From Breoghania sp. (GTDB lineage Bacteria > Pseudomonadota > Alphaproteobacteria > Rhizobiales > Stappiaceae), in assembly GCF_963674635.1 (NCBI RefSeq), contig NZ_OY771475.1:744001-808000 (forward strand): DNA of 64,000 bases, written 5' to 3'. Shown here piece by piece: positions 16,552 to 27,739 of the stretch (position 1 is the stretch's first letter; the number at the start of each line of letters is the position of its first letter). A program made the position numbers and the translations under genes. The notes beneath the pieces are model-generated. The model had not been told where the DNA came from. It made no database searches and was given only the letters and a program-made list of their open reading frames with translations.

Positions 16552-17748
16552 ATGAGCAAAGGCTCGCGCACCTATCTGGACCATAACGCGACGACGCCCC
16601 TGCTGCCGCAGGCGCGCGAGGCGATGGTTGATGCGCTGACCATGGTGGGCAATGCCTCTTCCGTTCATGGCGAGGGCCGTGCGGTGCGCGCGCGGATCGA
16701 ATCCGCACGCAGGGCCCTTGCAACCGCAACGGGTGCATTGGCGCGCAATGCGATCTTCACCAGCGGCGGCACGGAAGCCAATGTGACGGCGCTGTCGCCG
16801 CGCTTCACCATCGGTGGCGCGGAGCATCGCGCGACGCGGGCCTTCATCTCGTCAGTGGAACATGCCTGCGTGATGGCCGGTGGTCGCTTTGCGCCTGAGG
16901 ACATCACCGTTTTGCCGGTCGATGGCAACGGTATCGTCGATCTGGACAGGTTGAAGGCGCTGGTGGCGGCCGAGGTTGAGGCGGGCGGCCTGCCGTTTGT
17001 CTCCGTCATGGCGGCCAACAACGAGACAGGCGTCTTGCAGCCGGTCGCCGAAATCGGCGCGAGTCTTCGCGAGATGACCGAGGGCCGGGAGCCGGGCTTC
17101 GTGTTCCATGTGGATGCGGTTCAGGCGCTGGGGCGCATACCGGTCGATATCACGGCCTGGGGTTGCGACATGCTCACCGTGTCCTCGCACAAGATCGGCG
17201 GGCCGCAGGGCGTTGGCGCGCTTGTCTATGCCCGCGAGGCGTTCCGCGTCCCGCCGCTTGTAACCGGCGGGGGACAGGAAATGCGCAAGCGCGCGGGCAC
17301 GGAAAACACCGCCGGGATCGCGGGCTTTGGGGCCGCCTTGCAGGTTATGGCCGAAAATGGCGAAAAATACCGCGATTTGGCAGAACTTCGGGATTGGCTG
17401 GAAGAATCTCTGACCCATATAAACAGCCACACGGTGATCTTTGCGCGCGACGTTCCGCGTCTCGCCAACACGATCAGCTTCGCCGTGCCGGGAATGGTCG
17501 CGGAAACCGCGCTGATTGCCTGTGATCTTGCCGGTGCGGCGCTGTCGTCCGGTTCGGCCTGCTCGTCGGGCAAGGTCACGTCATCGCATGTGCTGGACGC
17601 CATGGGCGTAGCAGGGGATCTGTCGCGCGGGGCGCTGCGCGTGAGCCTCGGATGGACCACGACGCGCGAGGATGTGGAGCGGTTCGCGGATCTCTGGCAG
17701 GGGATCGTTCAGAAAATGAAGCCGGCTTCGTCCGGTCAGGCGGCCTGA
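16552..17748 (+). CDS. Cysteine desulfurase (IscS/NifS-type) of the SUF operon
   Basis: A 398-aa PLP-dependent class V aminotransferase that takes sulfur from cysteine for Fe-S assembly. The N-terminus YLDHNATTPLLPQ, the PLP Lys in SSHKIGGPQG and the mobile catalytic loop SSGSACSSGK place it in the IscS/NifS (group I) branch, unlike the second desulfurase SufS in the same operon. ATG 16552 matches the family start, and a 45-residue upstream open stretch is not family-like. It is the first gene of the suf operon, as commonly seen in alphaproteobacteria. Confidence 0.93.
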   Translation: MSKGSRTYLDHNATTPLLPQAREAMVDALTMVGNASSVHGEGRAVRARIESARRALATATGALARNAIFTSGGTEANVTALSPRFTIGGAEHRATRAFISSVEHACVMAGGRFAPEDITVLPVDGNGIVDLDRLKALVAAEVEAGGLPFVSVMAANNETGVLQPVAEIGASLREMTEGREPGFVFHVDAVQALGRIPVDITAWGCDMLTVSSHKIGGPQGVGALVYAREAFRVPPLVTGGGQEMRKRAGTENTAGIAGFGAALQVMAENGEKYRDLAELRDWLEESLTHINSHTVIFARDVPRLANTISFAVPGMVAETALIACDLAGAALSSGSACSSGKVTSSHVLDAMGVAGDLSRGALRVSLGWTTTREDVERFADLWQGIVQKMKPASSGQAA

Positions 17749-17905
17749 CGGTCGCCAACAGAGGGAAATCTTTCGGTTTTGCCGGGCGATTTCAGGTACT
17801 TGAGTGCCAACATCGTGATACTGTCCGCAAAACGTTTGTTGCCGGACAGTCCTTGAAGACTTCGACAACACGCGGTCCTTGAAACCGCGCTGGATGGAGA
17901 GGCCA

Positions 17906-19381
<1,476 letters not shown>

Positions 19382-19509
19382 GGCTGACCGTCAAGCTCCA
19401 AAGGATGAATGGGCCCAAGGGCCTGAAAGGGACACAGTGGCGACCGTGCGGCGAACCGGAATACCGGTGACGCGCAGGTGACGGCCACAAAGCTGGAAAG
19501 ACGAAGATA

Positions 19510-20271
19510 ATGGCACTGCTTGAAATCAAGAACCTGCACGCCCGCATCGCCGAAGACGGCACGGAAATCCTGCGCGGCGTCAATCTCACCGTGAATGCCG
19601 GTGAAGTCCACGCGATCATGGGCCCGAACGGCTCCGGCAAGTCCACACTCTCCTATGTGCTGGCGGGCAAGGAGGACTACGAGGTCACCGAGGGCGAGAT
19701 CCTGTTCAACGGCGAGAACATCCTGGAAATGGGCCCGGACGAGCGCGCGGTGGCGGGCATGTTCCTCGCCTTCCAGTATCCGATCGAGATCCCCGGCGTT
19801 GCGACCATGACCTTCCTGAAGGCGGCGCTCAATTCGCAGCGCAAGGCGCGTGGGCTCGGCGAACTGCCGACGCCGGAATTCATGAAGCTGGTGCGCGAGA
19901 AGGCCGCCAAGATGAACATCTCCGCGGAGATGCTGAAGCGTCCGCTCAATGTGGGCTTTTCGGGTGGCGAGAAGAAGCGGTCCGAAATCCTGCAGATGGC
20001 GCTTCTGGAGCCGACGCTCTGCGTGCTGGACGAGACCGATTCCGGCCTCGACATCGATGCGCTGAAGGTGGTCTCCGACGGTGTGAACGCGCTGCGCTCT
20101 GCGGAGCGTGCGATGGTCGTCATCACCCATTACCAGCGCCTGCTCGACCACATCGTGCCGGATGTTGTCCATGTGCTGTCCGCGGGCCGGATCGTCACCA
20201 CGGGCGGGCCGGAACTGGCGCTTGAGTTGGAAAAGAATGGCTATGCCGACTATGTCGGCGCGGCGGCGTAA
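19510..20271 (+). CDS. sufC: Fe-S cluster assembly ATPase SufC
   Basis: A 253-aa ABC-type ATPase that drives conformational change of SufBD during cluster assembly. Walker A is GPNGSGKST; the signature is FSGGEKKRSEILQMALLEP; Walker B ends in LDETDSGLD; the H-loop is VITHYQRLLDHI. It is soluble and has no membrane partner. It lies between sufB and sufD with a 20-bp gap to the latter. Confidence 0.97.
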   Translation: MALLEIKNLHARIAEDGTEILRGVNLTVNAGEVHAIMGPNGSGKSTLSYVLAGKEDYEVTEGEILFNGENILEMGPDERAVAGMFLAFQYPIEIPGVATMTFLKAALNSQRKARGLGELPTPEFMKLVREKAAKMNISAEMLKRPLNVGFSGGEKKRSEILQMALLEPTLCVLDETDSGLDIDALKVVSDGVNALRSAERAMVVITHYQRLLDHIVPDVVHVLSAGRIVTTGGPELALELEKNGYADYVGAAA

Positions 20272-20291
20272 CGGGTGCGAGGGCTAGCGAT

Positions 20292-21587
20292 ATGACAGCG
20301 GACAAGGATGCGCTGCGCACGGCTGCCGAGCGTGCGCTGATCGAACAGTATGAAGCGGCCAAGCCGGGCGATGCCGTGGCGGCCTTGCGCGAGAAGGCCT
20401 TTGCGGGCTTCCGCGAACGGGGCTTGCCGCACCGCCGGGTGGAGGAATGGAAATATACCGACCTCCGCCGTGGCATGAGCGAGGCGCTGCCGATTGCCGA
20501 GATGCCGTCGGCGGATGAGGCGAAAGCAGCCGTGGAGGCTGTTGCGGGCTTCGGCGACATGGCCGGAACGCGGATCGTCTTCGTCAACGGGCTCTTCGCG
20601 CCGGAGCTTTCAACGCTCCAGGCGGTCGAGGGGCTGACCATCACGTCGCTGGCGGCGGCGCTGGCTGAAGGGGCCCCGGAAGGTCTGGGCGATCTGGCGG
20701 CTTCTGTCACCGACACCGCGCTTGATCTCAACACCGCCTTCATGCGCGACGGTGCGCTGATCACGGTGGCCGATGGCGCGATGATCGAAAAGCCGGTGGA
20801 GATCATGCATGTGGCGGCGGGCGAGCCGGCCGCGACCTATACCCGCCATGTGGTGCGTGTGGGCGCAGGCGCTTCGGTCCGCTTCACCGAGGTCTATTCC
20901 GGCAAGGGCGCCTACCAGACCAACACCGCGATCGAGTTCTCCGCCGCCGACAAGGCGCAAGTCGTCTGGAGCAAGCTCCAGAACGAGGATCATCAGGCGC
21001 AGCATCTCTCCACCTTCGTTTCGCAGCTTGAGGCTGAGGTGAATTTCGATCACTTCGTCTTCAATGCGGGCAGCCATCTTGCGCGTACGCAGGCGTTCCT
21101 GCGGTTCAATGGCGAGTACTCGAAGGCGGGTCTTCGCGGCGCGATGCTGATCGGCGAAGACCAGCACTCCGATGTGACGCTGGTGGTTGATCACGCGGTG
21201 CCGAATTGCGAAAGCCGCGAATATTTCAAGTCCGCCATCGACGGCAAGGCCTCGGGCGTTTTCCAGGGCCGCATCAATGTGTTCCAGCATGCGCAGAAGA
21301 CCGATGGACAGATGATGTGCCAGGCGCTTCTGTTGTCGGACGGGGCCGAAATGGCCTACAAGCCGGAGCTGGAGATTTTTGCCGATGATGTCCAGTGCGC
21401 CCATGGTGCGACCTCGGGACAGATCGACGAGGACCTGCTGTTCTACCTGCGCGCCCGCGGCATTCCGGAGGCGGAAGCCCGCACGCTGCTCATTCTCGCC
21501 TTCCTGTCGGAAGTGATCGAGGAGATCGGTGACGAGGCGGTCGTGGACGTGCTTGAGGAGCGCACCCGCACCTGGCTGGGCTATTGA
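20292..21587 (+). CDS. sufD: Fe-S cluster assembly protein SufD
   Basis: A 431-aa paralogue of SufB that forms the SufBC2D scaffold. The N-terminal helical part has the PHRRVEEWKYTDLR motif. The beta-helix ends in the conserved DDVQCAHGATSGQIDEDLLFYLRARGIPEAEARTLL region, which carries the functionally important Cys and His. The start ATG 20292 follows sufC by 20 bp. Confidence 0.96.
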   Translation: MTADKDALRTAAERALIEQYEAAKPGDAVAALREKAFAGFRERGLPHRRVEEWKYTDLRRGMSEALPIAEMPSADEAKAAVEAVAGFGDMAGTRIVFVNGLFAPELSTLQAVEGLTITSLAAALAEGAPEGLGDLAASVTDTALDLNTAFMRDGALITVADGAMIEKPVEIMHVAAGEPAATYTRHVVRVGAGASVRFTEVYSGKGAYQTNTAIEFSAADKAQVVWSKLQNEDHQAQHLSTFVSQLEAEVNFDHFVFNAGSHLARTQAFLRFNGEYSKAGLRGAMLIGEDQHSDVTLVVDHAVPNCESREYFKSAIDGKASGVFQGRINVFQHAQKTDGQMMCQALLLSDGAEMAYKPELEIFADDVQCAHGATSGQIDEDLLFYLRARGIPEAEARTLLILAFLSEVIEEIGDEAVVDVLEERTRTWLGY

Positions 21588-21628
21588 GAACCGCGCCTTC
21601 AGGGCCGGGGTTTTGAAGGATTGTTGCG

Positions 21629-22879
21629 ATGAGTGAGGCAGCCGCGGTTGCGGGCACGTCCGGTTACGACGTGGAGAAGGTGAGGGCGGATTTCCCGATC
21701 CTCTCCAAAGAAGTCTACGGCAAGCCGCTGGTCTATCTCGACAACGGCGCGTCGGCGCAAAAGCCGCAGGTCGTGCTCGACCGGATAATGCAGGCCTATT
21801 CGGAAGAATACGCCAATGTCCACAGGGGCTTGCACTATCTTTCCAACACCGCGACTGAAGCTTATGAGGCGGCGCGCGAAAGCGTGCGCCGCTTTCTGAA
21901 TGCGCCGTCCACGGACCAGATCGTCTTCACCCGCAACACGACCGAGGCGATCAATCTCGTCGCCTATTCGCATGCGATGCCGACGATTTCCGAAGGCGAC
22001 GAGATCGTTATCTCGATTCTGGAGCACCATTCCAACATCGTGCCCTGGCACTTCCTGCGCGAGCGGCAGGGCGCGGTGCTGAAATGGGCGCCGGTCGATG
22101 ACGATGCGACTTTCCTTGTGGAGGAGTTCGCCAAGCTCATCACGCCGCGCACGAAACTTGTGGCGATCACGCATATGTCCAATGCGACCGGCACCGTGGT
22201 GCCGGTGAAGGAGGTCTGCCGGATCGCGCATGAGCATGGTGTGCCGGTGCTGGTGGATGGCAGCCAGGCGGCCGTTCACATGCCGGTCGATGTTCAGGAT
22301 ATCGACTGCGATTTCTACGTGTTCACCGGCCACAAGGTCTATGGGCCGACGGGTATCGGCGTTCTCTACGCCAAGAAGGAACGGCTGGAGGCCATGCGGC
22401 CCTTCAATGGCGGCGGTGAGATGATCCTCGACGTTACCGAGGACATGGTGACCTACAATGATCCGCCGCACCGGTTTGAGGCGGGGACGCCGCCCATCGT
22501 GCAGGCGATTGGACTTGGCGCTGCGCTCGACTATATGGACAGTCTGGGGCGTGAGAACATCGCGGCCCATGAGGCTGCCCTGAACGACTATGCCCATCAG
22601 GAACTGTCGAAGATCAATTCGCTGAGGATCTTCGGACGTGCGCCGGGGAAGGGCGCGATTATCTCGTTTGAGATGGAGGGGGTGCATGCGCACGATATTT
22701 CCACCATCATCGACCGGGAGGGCGTGGCGGTTCGAGCCGGCACACATTGCGCCCAGCCGTTGCTGGCGCGTTTCGGCGTGACGTCGACGTGCCGGGCATC
22801 GTTCGGGCTTTACAATACGATGGAAGAGGTTGATCGCCTCGCCGCGGCGCTGAAAAAAGCGCAGAAATTCTTCGCTTGA
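21629..22879 (+). CDS. sufS: Cysteine desulfurase SufS
   Basis: A 416-aa group II cysteine desulfurase. The PLP Lys is in FTGHKVYGPTG and the catalytic Cys in VRAGTHCAQPLL, the short-loop arrangement typical of SufS, in contrast to the IscS-like enzyme at the head of this operon. Neither a SufE nor a SufU gene is seen in the window, so its sulfur acceptor must be encoded elsewhere or SufS acts with the other components directly. Confidence 0.95.
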   Translation: MSEAAAVAGTSGYDVEKVRADFPILSKEVYGKPLVYLDNGASAQKPQVVLDRIMQAYSEEYANVHRGLHYLSNTATEAYEAARESVRRFLNAPSTDQIVFTRNTTEAINLVAYSHAMPTISEGDEIVISILEHHSNIVPWHFLRERQGAVLKWAPVDDDATFLVEEFAKLITPRTKLVAITHMSNATGTVVPVKEVCRIAHEHGVPVLVDGSQAAVHMPVDVQDIDCDFYVFTGHKVYGPTGIGVLYAKKERLEAMRPFNGGGEMILDVTEDMVTYNDPPHRFEAGTPPIVQAIGLGAALDYMDSLGRENIAAHEAALNDYAHQELSKINSLRIFGRAPGKGAIISFEMEGVHAHDISTIIDREGVAVRAGTHCAQPLLARFGVTSTCRASFGLYNTMEEVDRLAAALKKAQKFFA

Positions 22880-22890
22880 GGACGGATGCG

Positions 22891-23295
22891 ATGACCGAAG
22901 AAACCACGATGGCCGAAGGGGCGCACAAGCTTGTGCCCGCCGAAGGTGCGCAGGGCGATGTCTCCAGCTCTGCGCTGCCCGCCGACGAGATCGCCCGGCT
23001 CACCGACGACATCGTCGCCGCGCTGAAGACGGTCTATGACCCGGAAATCCCGGTCGACATTTTCGAGCTTGGCCTGATCTACAAGGTCGATATCGAGGAT
23101 GATCGCTCGGTTGCCATCGATATGACGCTGACAGCGCCGGGCTGCCCCGTGGCGGGCGAAATGCCGATCTGGGTCCAGAACGCGGTCGCGGCGGTGCCCG
23201 GAATTTCGCATGTGGATGTGAGCATGGTGTTCGATCCGCCGTGGGACCCGAGCCGCATGTCGGACGAGGCCCGCGTGGCGCTGGACTTCTTCTGA
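22891..23295 (+). CDS. sufT: SufT / DUF59 (MIP18-like) Fe-S maturation protein
   Basis: A 134-aa protein with a full DUF59 domain: KTVYDPEIPVDIFELGLIY near residue 50, the Cys-containing TLTAPGCPVAGEMP, and FDPPWDPSRMSDEAR near the C-terminus. About 35 extra acidic residues precede the domain. DUF59 proteins of suf operons help deliver or maintain Fe-S clusters. ATG 22891 has GAGGACGG upstream and lies 11 nt after sufS. Confidence 0.92.
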   Translation: MTEETTMAEGAHKLVPAEGAQGDVSSSALPADEIARLTDDIVAALKTVYDPEIPVDIFELGLIYKVDIEDDRSVAIDMTLTAPGCPVAGEMPIWVQNAVAAVPGISHVDVSMVFDPPWDPSRMSDEARVALDFF

Positions 23296-23400
23296 GCTGG
23301 CTTTTCGCGCGGGCCTTGGGGCCTTGTGTGGCTTTGCCGCCAGAACAACCGCAGATGCCCAGAACAACCTCAGATGCAAAGACGGAAGGACTTGGACGAA

Positions 23401-23772
23401 ATGGCTAGGTTTCAGGTCATCACGCTGACGGATCCCGCCGCAGATCGCGTGCGCGAGATCGTGGAGAATTCCGACCGGGATGTTCAGGGCCTCAAGATCG
23501 GCGTGAAGCAGGGCGGCTGTGCGGGCATGGAATATACGCTCGACTATGTGAGCGAGCCGGATCCGGCCGACGATGTGGTGGAGACCAAGGGCGTGAAGGT
23601 CTTTGTCGATCCCTCCGCCGTTCTGTTCCTGCTCGGCACGGAAATGGACTACGAGGAAACGAAGCTGCGCTCCGGTTTCGTCTTCAACAATCCGAACCAG
23701 ACCTCGGCCTGCGGCTGCGGGGAATCGGTTGAAATCGTTCCGGCAAGCCCGGACGCCCTCCTGCAGGGCTGA
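23401..23772 (+). CDS. sufA: A-type Fe-S carrier protein SufA/HesB family
   Basis: A 123-aa A-type carrier. The three cluster-binding Cys are in GGCAGMEY and in the C-terminal CGCGES. The N-terminal ~20 residues are the usual short lead. It passes assembled clusters from SufBCD to apo-proteins. It begins at ATG 23401 about 105 bp after sufT, and is the last suf gene. Confidence 0.93.
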   Translation: MARFQVITLTDPAADRVREIVENSDRDVQGLKIGVKQGGCAGMEYTLDYVSEPDPADDVVETKGVKVFVDPSAVLFLLGTEMDYEETKLRSGFVFNNPNQTSACGCGESVEIVPASPDALLQG

Positions 23773-23792
23773 GAATGAACTGCGAGTGATCC

Positions 23793-24470
23793 ATGGCTGC
23801 TGACGAGGGACTGTTTTCGCGGCTGAAAGCTGCCGCCGCGAAGGAATGGGGCGCCTATACCGACCACGCATTCGTTCGCGGGCTGGGCGATGGAACCCTG
23901 CCGGAAGCGTCATTCCGGCACTATCTCGCACAGGATTATCTCTTCCTCATCCATTTCGCGCGCGCCTATGCACTGGCCGTCTACAAGTCGCGATCTCTGG
24001 CCGATATGCGCTCCGCCGGGCGGACCATGGCCGCGCTTCTCGATCAGGAAATGGCTCTGCATGTCCGGCTATGCGCAGGGTGGGGGCTGACACCGGAGGA
24101 CCTTGAGGCGACGCCGGAGGCCTCCGCCACCATGGCCTATACGCGCTATGTGCTGGAAGAGGGTATGCGCGGCGATCTGCTCGATCTTCACGTGGCGCTG
24201 GTGCCTTGCGTCATCGGCTATTGGGAGATCGGGGCTCGCCTGGCCGCCCGCCCCGGTGCGCTCGACCCGTCCAATCCCTACCGCGACTGGATCGCCGAAT
24301 ATGCCGGTGAGGCCTATCGCGAGGTCGCGAAGGAAGCAGAGGACCGGCTCGACAGGCTTGCCGGCGGGACGCTCAGCGAGGAGCGGTTTGCGGATCTTGT
24401 GCGGATCTTCCGTCAGGCGACGAAGCTGGAAGCGGACTTCTGGCAGATGGGGCTCGATCTGGCGGATTGA
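23793..24470 (+). CDS. tenA: TenA family thiaminase II / aminopyrimidine aminohydrolase
   Basis: A 225-aa TenA fold enzyme that hydrolyses damaged thiamin pyrimidine for salvage. The catalytic Cys lies in LVPCVIGYWEIG (C139) and the acidic pocket residue in HYLAQDYLFL (D48). The length is normal. It begins 20 bp after sufA, so it may be co-transcribed with suf, although no functional link with Fe-S assembly is evident apart from thiamin synthesis needing Fe-S enzymes. It converges with the diguanylate cyclase gene. Confidence 0.9.
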   Translation: MAADEGLFSRLKAAAAKEWGAYTDHAFVRGLGDGTLPEASFRHYLAQDYLFLIHFARAYALAVYKSRSLADMRSAGRTMAALLDQEMALHVRLCAGWGLTPEDLEATPEASATMAYTRYVLEEGMRGDLLDLHVALVPCVIGYWEIGARLAARPGALDPSNPYRDWIAEYAGEAYREVAKEAEDRLDRLAGGTLSEERFADLVRIFRQATKLEADFWQMGLDLAD

Positions 24471-24488
24471 GCGGGGCCGTTGCCCGGC

Positions 24489-25541
24489 TCAGGCGACGGC
24501 GCTATCGGCTTCCTGTTGCATGTCACAACGAACCATGTTGCGTCCGCCGCGCTTTGCGGCGTAGAGCGCTGCATCGGCGCGGCCGATGAGCGTCGTGTCG
24601 CTGTCACCGGGCTGGAAAGCCGCGACGCCGATGGAAATGGTGATCCGGCCGAGATTCTCGCCCGTTGAACGCTTGACCAGTTCCTTGCACATGACCGACT
24701 TGCGGATGTATTCGGCAACGGAAAACGCCTGCTGAAGCGACGTGCGGGGCAGGATCACGGCAAATTCCTCGCCGCCATAGCGGCAGGCGATGTCCTGTCC
24801 CTTGATATTCTGCTTTACCGACAGCCCCACAAGCCGCAACACCTGGTCGCCGGTCTGATGACCATAGGTGTCGTTGAACTTCTTGAAGTGGTCGATATCG
24901 GTCAGCAACAGGGCAAGCGGTTCGTTGGTCTCGCTGGCGTTCTGGATTGCGCGCGCGATGGACTCGTCGAAATGGCGCCGGTTGGCGAGCGTGGTCAGCT
25001 CGTCGGTCAGCGATTCAAACCGGATCGCATCTAGGCTTTCCTGTAGCGACGAGATTTGCTCGCGGGATTTCTGAAGCTGCCCTTCCAGCTCCCGGTTCAT
25101 ATCGGCCGCCCGACGGGTCTGGTTGACGATCCCGGCGATGACGCCCGCGAATTCCTCGTGCGTGGTGGCTTTGCTCAGCTGGTCGGTGACGCCATCCAGG
25201 CAGTCGGCGTAGGTGCTGGCTGCCCGCAGGCTTTCCGCCACGATCTCGATGACATCGCCGATTTCTCCCGACAGCTTGGAGCCGACGGAATCGATCCGGT
25301 CACCGAGCCGGTTCGGGCACAGAAAGCGGGTATAGACACTCTGCGCTTCTTCGGAGCTGACGGTGCCCTTCTTGCCAAGGATGTCGTTGATTGCCTTGTT
25401 CAACGCGAAATTGAAGCCCGCCGAATAGGCGTACCAGAGCTCGTAATTACGCGGATAGGCTGCCAGTTCGTTCTTCTTCAGATACGCCAGGGCCGTATCG
25501 CCATAGACGATTGTGCGTTTGTATTCGTCACGCTGGCTCAT
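24489..25541 (-). CDS. Diguanylate cyclase (GGDEF domain)
   Basis: A 350-aa protein. Residues ~1-150 are helical and unrecognised, similar to N-termini of other alphaproteobacterial cyclases. A coiled coil (MNRELEGQLQKSREQISSLQESLDAI) leads into a GGDEF domain at the C-terminus. The active site is GGEEF and the Mg-binding DIDHFKKFNDTYGH is intact, so c-di-GMP synthesis is expected. The product-inhibition site, normally RxxD five residues upstream, reads KGQD here and is probably weak. No transmembrane segment is seen, so it is cytosolic. Start ATG 25541; a TTG at 25553 is also in frame. Confidence 0.9.
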   Translation of the reverse strand: MSQRDEYKRTIVYGDTALAYLKKNELAAYPRNYELWYAYSAGFNFALNKAINDILGKKGTVSSEEAQSVYTRFLCPNRLGDRIDSVGSKLSGEIGDVIEIVAESLRAASTYADCLDGVTDQLSKATTHEEFAGVIAGIVNQTRRAADMNRELEGQLQKSREQISSLQESLDAIRFESLTDELTTLANRRHFDESIARAIQNASETNEPLALLLTDIDHFKKFNDTYGHQTGDQVLRLVGLSVKQNIKGQDIACRYGGEEFAVILPRTSLQQAFSVAEYIRKSVMCKELVKRSTGENLGRITISIGVAAFQPGDSDTTLIGRADAALYAAKRGGRNMVRCDMQQEADSAVA

Positions 25542-25696
25542 TTGAGTGTCCAAACGGCATCTGTTAGCTGGCTGATGAAGGGTGCTTTTGTTGTTTCCCT
25601 AGAGTGACATGGAATGATTTAACCGTGGGTTAAGTCCTGATGGGACTCTCCCATATCGCAGCGGCAAGACGTGCCGCCGCGGCTTATGTCTCTGAC

Positions 25697-27307
<1,611 letters not shown>

Positions 27308-27739
27308 GCCTTTTGTATTCACCAGAATATCTTGCGGATCGCCATCGCCACCATGGGATGGTTAAGCCCGCTCATGATCGGAAGGATACTGCGCGCACAA
27401 TAAGGCTGAAGCGTTGCATGTCAATCGCCGCATAACGAATTCGGCGCTAATACTTCTATGATCGTTATCAAAATCGGCGCTTTGGAAGTGATATTGCCTC
27501 CAGGTGCCGATCGGGCGCATATCCAGGACGCTGTTTTACGCGCCCCATCATATCGCCAAGGCCCGATTGGGCGGCGATTTACCCCACCCGTTCCTTGATG
27601 CGCATCTATCCGGCGTCACCGGACAGGAGCGCGCCCCTCGTCTTTGCGGTGAGCTTTGCCGAAGTGTGAACGACGCGCCTGGCGATGCCTCAGCGTTGCG
27701 GCGCCGGGCCTTCCGGAGGGGAAGTCGACCGGATCTTCC
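27308..27739. other. Intergenic region between rhlE-like gene and parE
   Basis: 432 bp upstream of the helicase gene and downstream of parE, both on the minus strand. It includes an AT-richer stretch (27420-27490) that suits the helicase promoter. No ORF with a ribosome binding site, no clear terminator and no RNA gene was recognised. Confidence 0.45.
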
